NCBI GenBank assembly: GCA_027665725.1
Contig: JAQDDS010000004.1
Span: 68,796-132,795 of the forward strand
DNA from: Streptococcaceae bacterium AF77-01CM03A
GTDB taxonomy: Bacteria; Bacillota; Bacilli; Lactobacillales; Streptococcaceae
Length of the DNA stretch: 64,000 bases
Direction: 5' to 3'
Part shown: in pieces, positions 17,664 to 27,586 of the stretch
Numbering within the stretch: the stretch's first letter is position 1
Layout of the letters: the number at the start of each line of letters is the position of its first letter
Notes under the pieces: generated by a model
What the model was told of the DNA's origin: nothing
The model's database searches: none
What the model saw: the letters and a program-made list of their open reading frames with translations, nothing else
Made by a program: the position numbers and the translations under genes

Positions 17664-17918
17664 GTTTACAAAGATATCAACTTCTCGCTCTAGTTCTGTT
17701 AGTAAGTGTTCATCTTCTACTAGCTTAGCTAAGGAGAGTCCATTTTGTATCAACTGAGCATCATTAGTACAAATGCCTATACGAATATAGGAAAAAGCAA
17801 GTGTGTCATACTGTTTGCTTGCTTTTGCTTCCTCCAAGAGAGTGTAGCAAAGCTGTTTGCAAAGCAACTTATCACCATTGTAAAGATAAAGAGTTGAGAG
17901 ATTCAAAAGCAACATCAT
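17646..17918 (-). pseudogene. C-terminal remnant of an Rgg/RNPP-type regulator
   Basis: A 90-aa frame resembles the helical C-terminus of Rgg-like regulators (LNLSTLYLYNGDKLLCKQLC, SYIRIGICTNDAQLIQNGLSLAK, LLTELEREVDIF). The DNA-binding domain is missing and an in-frame TGA lies just before the first Met. No ribosome site is seen. It is therefore most likely the stub of a deleted regulator in an accessory segment, overlapping the LysM terminator at its 3' end. Confidence 0.65.
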
Positions 17919-17945
17919 ATTTTGTCATTTTTATTATATCTAAGC

Positions 17946-18104
17946 ATGTCTACTAGTCCAATTGTTGGACTAGTGATTGGACATACTAAAATAAATCTAA
18001 TAAATTCTATTATTATTATTATGGCTCTTGGTATGATACTGGCATTAATTTTGGTATTATCAAGAGTGTATAGAAAATATTTTTATAGAGACGAAGATGA
18101 CTAA
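17946..18104 (+). CDS. Possible small single-pass membrane peptide
   Basis: A 52-aa frame from ATG 17946 has one long hydrophobic stretch (INSIIIIMALGMILALILVLS), then RVYRKYF and an acidic tail. A longer reading from TTG 17922 is open too. No convincing ribosome site precedes either start, and the first codons coincide with a 23-nt inverted repeat. The location next to a regulator stub recalls peptide-regulator loci, but I cannot assign it. Confidence 0.35.
   Translation: MSTSPIVGLVIGHTKINLINSIIIIMALGMILALILVLSRVYRKYFYRDEDD
17952..17974. repeat. 23-nt near-palindrome beside the regulator remnant
   Basis: ACTAGTCCAA and TTGGACTAGT form perfect 10-bp arms around TTG, between the divergent regulator stub and the small membrane ORF. 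It could be an operator left from the lost regulator, or a hairpin at the start of the small ORF. Confidence 0.6.
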
Positions 18105-18174
18105 AGTTTTTATCAATAATTGACTCCATAATATCTATAGGGAATTTACCTACTACAAATATCATAGAGCCATA

Positions 18175-18201
18175 AAAAAGAGCCGTTTAAGGCTCTTTTT
18201 G
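18175..18201. terminator. Bidirectional terminator
   Basis: AAAAAGAGCC, a 6-nt loop and GGCTCTTTTT lie between the small plus-strand ORF and the convergent envelope protein gene. Confidence 0.85.
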
Positions 18202-18257
18202 TGTGTTTACATTTGATGAGAGATCATTATAAACATTGGTGTTGAGGGCTTACAAGT

Positions 18258-19085
18258 TTATGGATTTTCTACACCTGAATTAGTAGGTTGATGACTATTT
18301 GTATTGCTATCTTCAGCATGATTACTATTGGTGTTAGCCTCTGTTTGACCTCCTGTATTAGCACTATTATCTCCTCCACTTCTAGCACTATCAGTTGAGT
18401 ATTGGTCCGTTGCAGGTGCTTGAGAATTAGATATGCTTCCATTTGTTTCTGGATAGCTTTGAATATAGCTACTATCTTCTGAACGGCTGGCTTCTAGTCC
18501 GGCATCTCTAGTAGTCGTTTCTGTTTGGGTAGTTTTTTCTTCTTCTTTTTTGGTCAAGGCTTCAACTTGTTTTTGGAATTTAGAGATGAGTTCTTGAATT
18601 GGTTTTATCTTTTCTTCAAGAGCAGTTTGGTCGCTGGCAGAATTAATGTTTTTAATGATGTCTATTATTTTTTGCAAGGAAGTGATGGCTGTCTCAAGTG
18701 TTTGTTTATCTTGAAACTGGCTATCAGAATCCTTTATATCTAATTTCAAAACTTTTTCACTATAGTGACTTGTGATTTTATCGGCTGTAGCAGTAAGAAA
18801 GTTTGCTAGTGTCTTTTTGCCTTCATCAGTAGTTGGTTTTAATTCTTGAATTTTTTTCCAATCTTCTATAATGGTTTCAGAATCAATATTGAAGTCTTTA
18901 ATGGCGTTTTTTACTTGTTCGACATCTTGTTGATTCTTTTGTTGTTTGATGAGAGCAACGTTCCCTCTCTCTGCTTGGATTTTTTCTTGATGGAGGACTA
19001 AGCCTGTCAAAAGTCCAATACCTGCAATAAGTGTAATAATAAAAATAGTATTTTTTGATTTTAGAATATCTTTGAAGTTGTTCAC
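18258..19085 (-). CDS. Membrane-anchored extracellular protein of unknown function
   Basis: About 275 aa. An N-terminal signal-anchor (TIFIITLIAGIGLLTGLVL) is followed by a helical, probably coiled-coil region (about 35-175) and then a low-complexity tail rich in Thr, Ser, Asn and Gln from about residue 185. There is no LPXTG. The GTG at 19085 is 5 nt from AGGA and is preferred; a GTG at 19100 is also in frame. I do not recognise the family. The tail looks like a disordered, possibly glycosylated surface stalk. Confidence 0.65.
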   Translation of the reverse strand: MNNFKDILKSKNTIFIITLIAGIGLLTGLVLHQEKIQAERGNVALIKQQKNQQDVEQVKNAIKDFNIDSETIIEDWKKIQELKPTTDEGKKTLANFLTATADKITSHYSEKVLKLDIKDSDSQFQDKQTLETAITSLQKIIDIIKNINSASDQTALEEKIKPIQELISKFQKQVEALTKKEEEKTTQTETTTRDAGLEASRSEDSSYIQSYPETNGSISNSQAPATDQYSTDSARSGGDNSANTGGQTEANTNSNHAEDSNTNSHQPTNSGVENP

Positions 19086-19095
19086 ATTAGTCCTA

Positions 19096-19133
19096 CGCAC
19101 ATGGATGATGGGGTATGTATGGAATCATGTGCG
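19096..19133. repeat. Inverted repeat upstream of the surface protein gene
   Basis: CGCACATG at 19096-19103 pairs with CATGTGCG at 19126-19133 across a 22-nt G-rich gap. It lies in the upstream region of the minus-strand surface protein gene and could be an operator or 5' UTR hairpin. Confidence 0.5.
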
Positions 19134-19281
19134 CATTCCTCCTTATTACAGTATATCATTTTTAGTTGATTTTAAAAAATAAGTTTATAAAGAGAATAGA
19201 GATTTAGGTATGAATTGATTTCTTTTGTATTCTTATCTTCATGTATTTACAGAAGAGGGTGATAGATTGTCAGCCTCTTTC

Positions 19282-19310
19282 TTGTCTTCTCTAACCAAGC
19301 GTGTTATAAT
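19282..19310 (+). promoter_or_regulatory. Promoter of the mnmA operon
   Basis: TTGTCT, 17 nt and TATAAT with an extended TGT. It lies almost 300 nt before mnmA, which implies a long leader. Between the minus-strand gene start (19085) and this promoter I see only the inverted repeat and AT-rich sequence. Confidence 0.7.
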
Positions 19311-19316
19311 GAATAC

Positions 19317-20722
<1,406 letters not shown>

Positions 20723-20723
20723 A

Positions 20724-20751
20724 TTGACAAATGTTCTCAATTTGCTACAAT
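20724..20751 (+). promoter_or_regulatory. Internal promoter before the nudix gene
   Basis: TTGACA overlaps the end of mnmA, followed by 16 nt and TACAAT with TGC before it. A TGCAGG / CCTGCA hairpin lies further down at about 20792. Confidence 0.55.
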
Positions 20752-20862
20752 AATAAAAGCAATAGAAATGATGGTCAAAGCTCATGGATGTTGCAGGCTT
20801 TTTTGTCCTGCACTTCTTTGGAGTTTTGACTGTTTTTGTGTCGTTTAAGGGAAAGGACAAGA

Positions 20863-21312
20863 ATGACTCAGCAAGACTTTCGGACAAAAGTGGGAAATAC
20901 GGTTTTTGGCGTTCGGGCGACAGCCTTGATTCTTCAAAACCGCAAGCTCCTAGTCACCAAAGATAAGGACCAGTATTACACCATTGGTGGCGCGATCCAA
21001 GTAAATGAAAGTACGGAAGATGCGGTAGTCCGCGAAGTGAGGGAAGAACTGGGTGTTAAAGCTCAAGCTGGACAACTAGCTTTCGTGGTTGAAAATCGTT
21101 TTGAACAGGACGGTGTTTCCTATCACAACATTGAGTTTCATTATCTGGTGGACTTGCTTGAGGACGCCCCATTGACCATGCAGGAAGATGAGAAAAGGCA
21201 GCCCTGTGAGTGGATTGATTTGGATAAACTCCAGAATATCCAGCTAGTTCCAGCCTTTTTAAAAACAGCCCTACCAGATTGGGACGAGCAACTAAGACAC
21301 ATTCATTTTTAG
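20863..21312 (+). CDS. NUDIX hydrolase
   Basis: 149 aa. The complete Nudix box [23 protein letters not shown] (about residues 49-71) supplies the metal-binding glutamates, so it should hydrolyse a nucleoside diphosphate derivative. ATG 20863 behind AAAGGA starts the domain; a 9-codon upstream extension is rejected. It lies between mnmA and mnmG; pneumococci have the same order. The substrate is unknown. Confidence 0.92.
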   Translation: MTQQDFRTKVGNTVFGVRATALILQNRKLLVTKDKDQYYTIGGAIQVNESTEDAVVREVREELGVKAQAGQLAFVVENRFEQDGVSYHNIEFHYLVDLLEDAPLTMQEDEKRQPCEWIDLDKLQNIQLVPAFLKTALPDWDEQLRHIHF

Positions 21313-21326
21313 GAATAGGAGAGAAA

Positions 21327-23243
21327 ATGACTTATAATTTTACGGAAGAATACGATATTATTGTAATCGGTGCGGGACATGCGGGGGTTGAAGCTTCCCT
21401 AGCTGCGAGCCGTATGGGCTGTAAGGTCTTGCTTGCGACTATTAACATAGAAATGTTGGCTTTCATGCCTTGTAATCCTTCTATCGGTGGTTCTGCCAAG
21501 GGGATTGTCGTGCGTGAAGTAGATGCCCTTGGTGGCGAAATGGCTAAGACCATTGACAAGACTTACATCCAGATGAAGATGCTCAACACTGGGAAGGGGC
21601 CAGCTGTCCGTGCCCTTCGTGCGCAAGCTGATAAGGAACTTTACTCTAAGGAAATGCGCAAGACGGTTGAAAACCAAGACAACCTCACCCTTCGTCAAAC
21701 CATGATTGATGAGATTTTGGTGGAAGATAGCAAGGTTGTCGGTGTTCGTACAGCTACCCATCAAGAGTATGCTGCCAAGGCTGTTATCGTGACCACAGGG
21801 ACTGCCCTCCGTGGGGAAATCATCATCGGAGATCTCAAGTACTCATCAGGGCCAAACCACAGCCTAGCTTCTATTAACCTAGCTGATAATCTCAAGGAAC
21901 TTGGACTCGAAATCGGTCGTTTCAAGACAGGAACGCCTCCACGTGTCAAGGCTTCCTCTATCAACTACGATGTGACAGAGATTCAGCCAGGAGATGAAGC
22001 ACCAAATCACTTCTCTTACACTTCACGTGATGAAGATTATGTCAAAGATCAAGTGCCGTGCTGGTTGACCTATACCAATGGTACCAGTCATGAGATTATC
22101 CAAAACAACCTCCATCGTGCGCCTATGTTTACAGGTGTAGTTAAGGGAGTGGGGCCTCGTTACTGTCCGTCGATTGAGGACAAGATTGTGCGCTTTGCGG
22201 ACAAGGAGCGCCATCAACTCTTCCTTGAGCCAGAAGGACGCAATACAGAAGAAGTATATGTTCAAGGGCTTTCAACCAGTCTGCCTGAGGATGTCCAACG
22301 TGACTTGGTACATTCCATCAAAGGTTTGGAAAATGCAGAGATGATGCGAACTGGTTATGCTATCGAGTACGACATGGTCTTGCCTCATCAATTGCGTGCA
22401 ACTCTGGAAACCAAGAAAATCTCAGGACTTTTCACAGCTGGTCAGACAAATGGTACATCAGGATATGAAGAAGCTGCTGGTCAAGGGATTATTGCTGGTA
22501 TCAATGCGGCTCTGAAAATCCAAGGTAAGCCTGAGTTGATTTTGAAACGAAGTGACGGTTATATCGGGGTGATGATTGACGACTTGGTGACAAAAGGAAC
22601 CATTGAACCCTACCGTCTCTTGACCAGTCGTGCCGAATACCGCCTCATCCTCCGTCATGACAATGCCGATATGCGTTTGACTGAGATGGGGCGCGAGATT
22701 GGGCTTGTTGACGATGAACGTTGGGCTCGTTTTGAAATCAAGAAAAATCAATTTGAAAATGAAATGAAGCGTTTAGACAGTATCAAACTCAAGCCAGTCA
22801 AGGAAACGAACGCTAAGGTTGAAGCGATGGGATTCAAGCCATTGACTGATGCAGTAACAGCCAAGGAATTTCTCCGTCGCCCAGAAGTCTCTTACCAAGA
22901 TGTGGTGGCCTTTATCGGACCTGCTGCTGAAGAGTTAGATGACAAGATTATCGAATTGATTGAAACAGAAATCAAGTACGAAGGCTATATCTCAAAAGCC
23001 ATGGATCAGGTTGCCAAGATGAAACGCATGGAAGAAAAACGAATTCCAGCTAACATCGACTGGGATGACATTGATTCCATTGCAACAGAAGCGCGCCAGA
23101 AGTTCAAACTCATCAATCCAGAAACCATTGGTCAAGCCAGCCGTATCTCTGGAGTAAATCCAGCAGATATTTCTATTTTGATGGTGTATCTAGAAGGTAA
23201 AAATCGAAGCATTTCAAAAAATTTAGAAAAGAAAGCTGATTAG
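21327..23243 (+). CDS. mnmG: tRNA U34 carboxymethylaminomethyl-modifying enzyme MnmG (GidA)
   Basis: 638 aa. It has the N-terminal FAD-binding [10 protein letters not shown], the GidA signatures NPSIGG.AKG and [21 protein letters not shown], and a C-terminal helical domain that contacts MnmE and tRNA. With MnmE (not in the window) it forms cmnm5U34. ATG 21327 behind TAGGAGAG gives the standard start. A strong terminator follows. Confidence 0.97.
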   Translation: MTYNFTEEYDIIVIGAGHAGVEASLAASRMGCKVLLATINIEMLAFMPCNPSIGGSAKGIVVREVDALGGEMAKTIDKTYIQMKMLNTGKGPAVRALRAQADKELYSKEMRKTVENQDNLTLRQTMIDEILVEDSKVVGVRTATHQEYAAKAVIVTTGTALRGEIIIGDLKYSSGPNHSLASINLADNLKELGLEIGRFKTGTPPRVKASSINYDVTEIQPGDEAPNHFSYTSRDEDYVKDQVPCWLTYTNGTSHEIIQNNLHRAPMFTGVVKGVGPRYCPSIEDKIVRFADKERHQLFLEPEGRNTEEVYVQGLSTSLPEDVQRDLVHSIKGLENAEMMRTGYAIEYDMVLPHQLRATLETKKISGLFTAGQTNGTSGYEEAAGQGIIAGINAALKIQGKPELILKRSDGYIGVMIDDLVTKGTIEPYRLLTSRAEYRLILRHDNADMRLTEMGREIGLVDDERWARFEIKKNQFENEMKRLDSIKLKPVKETNAKVEAMGFKPLTDAVTAKEFLRRPEVSYQDVVAFIGPAAEELDDKIIELIETEIKYEGYISKAMDQVAKMKRMEEKRIPANIDWDDIDSIATEARQKFKLINPETIGQASRISGVNPADISILMVYLEGKNRSISKNLEKKAD

Positions 23244-23252
23244 AAACAAAGC

Positions 23253-23286
23253 GCTGAATTCTCTTTTTGGGAATTCAGCTTTTTTA
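23253..23286 (+). terminator. Terminator after mnmG
   Basis: GCTGAATTC / GAATTCAGC is a perfect 9-bp stem followed by TTTTTT. Confidence 0.9.
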
Positions 23287-23301
23287 GATTTTTCTTCTTT
23301 T

Positions 23302-23309
23302 TTCGAATA
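23302..23309 (+). promoter_or_regulatory. Combox-like element (late competence promoter)
   Basis: TTCGAATA differs by one base from the ComX box TACGAATA and follows a pronounced T-tract, as true comboxes do. The next gene starts 22 nt downstream behind AAGGAG. No sigma-A promoter is seen between the mnmG terminator and this gene. Confidence 0.5.
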
Positions 23310-23331
23310 AAAAAGAAAAGGAGAAACGATA

Positions 23332-23466
23332 ATGCTCACAGTAGAAGAAAAAACTTTTTTAGCTCACTATAAAAAAGCTTTATATCACCGTTTTTATGAG
23401 GTCGAACGCTTTGCTTCCTTGTCTGAAAAGTTGTGCAAACGTCCGCCACAGGCTGACAAGAACTAG
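23332..23466 (+). CDS. 44-aa basic protein, candidate competence-induced gene
   Basis: MLTVEEKTFLAHYKKALYHR begins a 44-residue basic peptide ending PPQADKN, with an excellent AAAAGGAG ribosome site. It has no membrane segment. Its place two genes before nrdD and after a combox-like site suggests correspondence to pneumococcal SP_0200 (competence-induced protein Ccs4); that match is from memory and not verified. It could alternatively be a truncated gene, but the promoter and ribosome site argue for expression. Confidence 0.6.
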   Translation: MLTVEEKTFLAHYKKALYHRFYEVERFASLSEKLCKRPPQADKN

Positions 23467-23481
23467 ACTTTTTGATATACT
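23453..23481 (+). promoter_or_regulatory. Promoter of the polytopic membrane protein gene
   Basis: CTGACA (inside the end of the 44-aa gene), 17 nt and TATACT with TGA before it, 29 nt ahead of the next start. Confidence 0.6.
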
Positions 23482-23510
23482 AGAACAAATTAAGATATAG
23501 GAGAGAATGT

Positions 23511-25064
23511 ATGAGTGTATATGGTAGATTAGAAGACGAACCAACTCCAACTTGGATGGGAATTCAGGATGATTCAGTAGAGAATGAGGAGCAACTCGAG
23601 GTTGAGACTCGTCAACCTGCCCGCTTACCATTTTTTAATATTCTCATTTTGAGTACTCTAGTGGTGCTTGTGTCCGTAATCCTCCCCTTCTTCTTAGGAT
23701 TGATAAGTCTTGAGCAGTCTCAGGATTTTTATATTGGATGGGCTATGCACCAAAGCGGAGACGTCTACACAGATTATTTTGGAACTAGTGGTCTCCTCTA
23801 TTACTTTTTACAGTATGTAACCCAGGGAAGTATTTTGTTTGCCGTCTTTAATTGGTTGGCTTTAGTAGGTGCCGGATTCTTTCTTTTTCGTTCGGCTTAC
23901 AATCTAACAGGACAAAATAAGCAATCACAACAAGTGTTGACAGTCTTTTATATCCTGGCTAGTGCTCTTAGCTTTGGTGGCGGCTATGCAACTATTCTTG
24001 CTCTCCCATTCCTGTTCTATGCTCTAAGTTTAGTGACTGATTATTTTGAAGAACCAGATCAAGATAGGGGTTTCTTGCGTATTGGAGCTAGCTTGGCTCT
24101 AGCATTTTTCTTTGCCCCTTTGGTTACAACTTTGTATGCATTCGTCTTGTTTTTTGCTGTCACAGCTTTTAACGTTGGGCGCAACAAATTGACTCATGGT
24201 CTTTATCAATTTTTTGCTGCGGGCCTTGGTTTTTCAATTCTCTTTTATCCAATTGGCTATTACACGGTTTATAAAGGTAGTTTTGGAAATGCGATTAGTC
24301 AAATACTCTACCCAGTAGATAGTTTAAACTTTACGTCTAACCCGGGATTGCTAGACAACATCCTTTTCTATGGATTGTTAGCAATTGCTCTTGGAGCGTT
24401 GACGATGGCATTTACAGGCCTCTTCCAATCTAAACCATTGAAACAGTCAGTCTTATCAATCTTTGCTGCAATAGCTGTCGTTTTGGTATTCGTTTTAGAA
24501 ATTTTTTCTACAGACCAAATCCATGGCAGTCGTATGGTGGAGTTACTTCCTTTCTTGTCCCTTCTTTTACTGACTGGAATTCGTACAGAGAAGCCAGAAG
24601 GAGCCAATCGTCGTAGACGAACTAGAGAAGAAACTTCGGTATGGGGAGCTTTTGTAAAAGGAAATGCCTATCTGCCAATTTTAGCACTTGCTTACCTATT
24701 TTTAGCACCTCTAGTATCACGATATTTGCTCCATACGACACAATATCAAGAACGTACTAGTATTGAAGCTAAGGTCAAAGGGGAAACGCAGGCTACAGAT
24801 CGTATCTATGTTTGGGATAATCAGACAAGTAGTTATAAGGCTAGCGAACGCTTGGCAGCTAGTCAGTTGTTATCACCTAGATTGCATACAGGACTTGATG
24901 CAAATCGTACGAAGCTTGTAAATGATCTACGAGATAATCACCCAAAGATGATTGTAGTGAATACAAAAACAAGTCTATGGACAGAAGTTGAGCAGCTCTT
25001 AGCTGAAAATTATCAAGCGGTCCAAAGTGAATTCAAAGACTTTAAACTCTACAAATTAAAATAA
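23511..25064 (+). CDS. Polytopic membrane protein, unknown function
   Basis: 517 aa. A hydrophilic N-terminus of about 45 residues is followed by 9-11 membrane segments and a soluble C-terminal domain of about 100 residues (RIYVWDNQTSSYKASERLAA...MIVVNTKTSLWTEVEQLL). The layout recalls GT-C type glycosyltransferase-like proteins, in which a lipid-linked sugar is moved outside the membrane, but I see no decisive motif. It probably matches pneumococcal SP_0201. Ribosome site TAGGAGAG; a large terminator-like repeat follows. Confidence 0.8.
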   Translation: MSVYGRLEDEPTPTWMGIQDDSVENEEQLEVETRQPARLPFFNILILSTLVVLVSVILPFFLGLISLEQSQDFYIGWAMHQSGDVYTDYFGTSGLLYYFLQYVTQGSILFAVFNWLALVGAGFFLFRSAYNLTGQNKQSQQVLTVFYILASALSFGGGYATILALPFLFYALSLVTDYFEEPDQDRGFLRIGASLALAFFFAPLVTTLYAFVLFFAVTAFNVGRNKLTHGLYQFFAAGLGFSILFYPIGYYTVYKGSFGNAISQILYPVDSLNFTSNPGLLDNILFYGLLAIALGALTMAFTGLFQSKPLKQSVLSIFAAIAVVLVFVLEIFSTDQIHGSRMVELLPFLSLLLLTGIRTEKPEGANRRRRTREETSVWGAFVKGNAYLPILALAYLFLAPLVSRYLLHTTQYQERTSIEAKVKGETQATDRIYVWDNQTSSYKASERLAASQLLSPRLHTGLDANRTKLVNDLRDNHPKMIVVNTKTSLWTEVEQLLAENYQAVQSEFKDFKLYKLK

Positions 25065-25068
25065 AAAC

Positions 25069-25125
25069 TATCAATATCTTGTGTAATTTTAAAAAAATTT
25101 TATTTTTTAACACAAGATATTGATT
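25069..25125. promoter_or_regulatory. Paired NrdR-like boxes, also a terminator-like inverted repeat
   Basis: TATCAATATCTTGTGT (25069-25084) and ACACAAGATATTGATT (25110-25125) are inverted copies, each close to the NrdR box ACACAATATATTGTGT, centred 41 bp apart, about four helical turns. The second box overlaps the nrdD -35 element. The two arms also form a 15-bp stem followed by TTTTTATTTTTTT directly after the upstream gene, so the same DNA may terminate that gene. Confidence 0.65.
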
Positions 25126-25147
25126 TTTATTTTTTTAGTGATATAAT
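25120..25147 (+). promoter_or_regulatory. Promoter of the nrdD operon
   Basis: TTGATT, 16 nt and TATAAT with TGA before it. The -35 lies within the second NrdR-like box, a layout expected for repression by NrdR. Confidence 0.65.
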
Positions 25148-25189
25148 ACTTTTTAGAATCAATATTATATTTAAGAAAAGGGTATGGAT

Positions 25190-27397
25190 ATGATTGTATT
25201 GGAAGAGAAGGCTGTCCCTGATCCGACTTTATTTGTTGAAAAGCGTGACGGCAGACGTGTAATTTTTGATGTAGACAAGATTGACAAAGCGCTTCATAAG
25301 GCTGCTGAAAAGGTTATGGATGTAACCCCTTTGGTTGAAAAGCGACTTAGTACCCTCGTTGAACGTATCGTTGACGAGATTCATAGCCGTTTCCCACAAG
25401 GTGTAAAAATCTATGAAATTCAAAATATTGTAGAACATGAATTGCTGGAAGCCAAAGAATACGCCTTGGCTGAGGAGTATATCACTTATCGGACTCAAAG
25501 AGATTTTGAGCGCTCAAAAGCGACAGATATCAACTTTAGTATTCATAAACTTCTCAATAAAGATCAAGCGGTTGTTAATGAAAATGCCAATAAAGATAGC
25601 GATGTCTTCAACACCCAGCGTGATTTGACGGCCGGGATTGTTGGAAAATCAATCGGACTTCAGATGCTTCCTAAGCATGTGGCGAATGCCCATCAAAAAG
25701 GGGATATCCACTATCACGATTTGGACTACAGCCCCTACACTCCTATGACCAACTGCTGTTTGATTGATTTCAAGGGCATGTTGGAAAATGGTTTTAAGAT
25801 TGGGAATGCTGAGGTAGAGAGTCCGAAATCTATCCAAACTGCGACGGCGCAAATTTCACAAATCATCGCCAACGTCGCATCTAGTCAGTATGGGGGATGT
25901 TCAGCAGACCGTATTGATGAAGTTTTGGCTCCTTATGCAGAGAAAAATTACCAAAAACACCTCAAAGATGCAGAGGAATGGGTACTACCTGACAAGCGTG
26001 AGGAGTACGCCTGGAAGAAAACCCAAAAAGACATCTATGATGCTATGCAATCTCTTGAGTACGAGATTAATACCCTCTTTACATCAAATGGGCAAACGCC
26101 ATTTACCTCTCTTGGTTTCGGTTTAGGGACCAGTCGTTTTGAACGTGAAATCCAAAAGGCAATCTTGAACATTCGTATCAAGGGGCTTGGGTCAGAACAC
26201 CGAACAGCCATCTTCCCTAAACTCATTTTTACTCTTAAAAGAGGGCTTAACTTGGAGGAAGGTTCGCCTAACTACGATATCAAGCAGTTGGCTCTTGAGT
26301 GTGCAACTAAGCGCATGTATCCAGATGTTTTGTCTTACGATAAGATTATCGAGTTGACAGGTTCTTTCAAGGTACCGATGGGCTGTCGTTCTTTCCTTCA
26401 AGGATGGAAGGATGAAAATGGAGTAGAAGTCAATTCTGGTCGGATGAACCTAGGTGTAGTGACGGTCAACCTTCCTCGTATCGCTCTTGAGTCCGAAGGA
26501 GACATGAACAAGTTCTGGGAAATCTTCAATGAGCGTATGAATATCGCGGAAGATGCCTTGGTTTACCGTGTGGAAAGAACCAAGGAAGCCACTCCAGCTA
26601 ATGCACCAATTCTTTATCAATACGGAGCCTTCGGACGCCGTCTTGGAAAAGACGAAAGTGTTGATCAACTCTTTAAGAATCGTCGTGCAACTATTTCTCT
26701 GGGCTATATTGGCTTGTATGAAGTGGCGACTGTCTTCTTTGGTAATAATTGGGAAAATAATCCAGAAGCCAAGGAATTCACACTGGATATTATTCGAGAT
26801 ATGAAACGTCGTGTAGAAGAGTGGTCTGACCAATATGGTTATCACTTCTCTATCTACTCTACACCGTCTGAAAGTTTGACGGACCGTTTTTGTCGCTTGG
26901 ATACAGAGAAATTTGGCTCTATTCCAGACATTACAGATAAAGAGTACTACACAAATTCCTTCCATTATGATGTCCGTAAGAATCCAACACCGTTTGAAAA
27001 GTTGGACTTCGAGAAAGTTTATCCAGAAGCAGGTGCATCAGGAGGCTTTATCCACTACTGTGAGTACCCAGTTCTTCAACAAAATCCAAAGGCCTTGGAA
27101 GCTGTTTGGGATTATGCTTATGATCGTGTAGGTTATCTAGGGACTAATACTCCGATTGATCGTTGCTACAAGTGTGATTTCGAAGGAGACTTTGATCCAA
27201 CTGAGAGAGGATTTGCGTGTCCTAACTGTGGCAATAGTGACCCTAAAACAGTCGATGTTGTTAAACGGACCTGTGGCTATCTTGGAAATCCGCAAGCGCG
27301 TCCGATGGTGAATGGTCGTCACAAGGAAATTGCTGCGCGTGTCAAACACATGAATGGCTCTACTATTAAAACAGCAGGGCATGAAGTAACAAATTAG
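25190..27397 (+). CDS. nrdD: Anaerobic ribonucleoside-triphosphate reductase
   Basis: 735 aa. An ATP-cone domain (about residues 12-105) regulates activity; the catalytic barrel follows; the C-terminus has zinc cysteines (CYKCDFEGDF..., CPNCG) and the glycyl radical loop RTCGYLGNPQARPMVNGR. It reduces ribonucleotides to deoxyribonucleotides without oxygen. I prefer ATG 25190, 7 nt from AAAAGGG, over ATG 25184, only 1 nt away. It leads nrdD, a 46-aa gene, a GNAT gene, nrdG and a kinase-like gene. Confidence 0.97.
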   Translation: MIVLEEKAVPDPTLFVEKRDGRRVIFDVDKIDKALHKAAEKVMDVTPLVEKRLSTLVERIVDEIHSRFPQGVKIYEIQNIVEHELLEAKEYALAEEYITYRTQRDFERSKATDINFSIHKLLNKDQAVVNENANKDSDVFNTQRDLTAGIVGKSIGLQMLPKHVANAHQKGDIHYHDLDYSPYTPMTNCCLIDFKGMLENGFKIGNAEVESPKSIQTATAQISQIIANVASSQYGGCSADRIDEVLAPYAEKNYQKHLKDAEEWVLPDKREEYAWKKTQKDIYDAMQSLEYEINTLFTSNGQTPFTSLGFGLGTSRFEREIQKAILNIRIKGLGSEHRTAIFPKLIFTLKRGLNLEEGSPNYDIKQLALECATKRMYPDVLSYDKIIELTGSFKVPMGCRSFLQGWKDENGVEVNSGRMNLGVVTVNLPRIALESEGDMNKFWEIFNERMNIAEDALVYRVERTKEATPANAPILYQYGAFGRRLGKDESVDQLFKNRRATISLGYIGLYEVATVFFGNNWENNPEAKEFTLDIIRDMKRRVEEWSDQYGYHFSIYSTPSESLTDRFCRLDTEKFGSIPDITDKEYYTNSFHYDVRKNPTPFEKLDFEKVYPEAGASGGFIHYCEYPVLQQNPKALEAVWDYAYDRVGYLGTNTPIDRCYKCDFEGDFDPTERGFACPNCGNSDPKTVDVVKRTCGYLGNPQARPMVNGRHKEIAARVKHMNGSTIKTAGHEVTN

Positions 27398-27408
27398 AAA
27401 GAGATAGC

Positions 27409-27549
27409 ATGGGAAAATATCAATTAGACGATAAGGGTAAGGCCTTGATTCAACGATTCCACGAAAAGCATTCAAAGGGTGGAGTCAATAAAAAAGATCG
27501 AGTAGCCAGCCTTAGAGAACAATTTTTAAATAAGAACAAGAAAAAGTGA
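27409..27549 (+). CDS. 46-aa basic hypothetical protein in the nrd operon
   Basis: MGKYQLDDKGKALIQRFHEK starts a highly basic 46-residue protein ending NKNKKK, 11 nt after nrdD with an AAGAGATAG ribosome region. It is probably the pneumococcal SP_0203 counterpart, by position. No known motif; the charge suggests nucleic acid or ribonucleoprotein contact, but that is only a guess. Its stop lies inside a terminator-like hairpin. Confidence 0.7.
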   Translation: MGKYQLDDKGKALIQRFHEKHSKGGVNKKDRVASLREQFLNKNKKK

Positions 27550-27570
27550 GAGTCCGCTCTCGCTTTTCTC
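27545..27570 (+). terminator. Hairpin with short T-run inside the nrd operon
   Basis: AGTGAGAG / CTCTCGCT (one G-U pair) followed by TTTTCTC overlaps the stop of the 46-aa gene. It may be a leaky terminator reducing expression of the downstream genes. Confidence 0.6.
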
Positions 27571-27586
27571 TTAGTTGGAGGTAAAG

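Noticed and set aside
17782..17789. Exact combox TACGAATA
   Set aside because: It lies within the regulator remnant, has no T-tract upstream, and the only downstream ORF is more than 150 nt away without a ribosome site.
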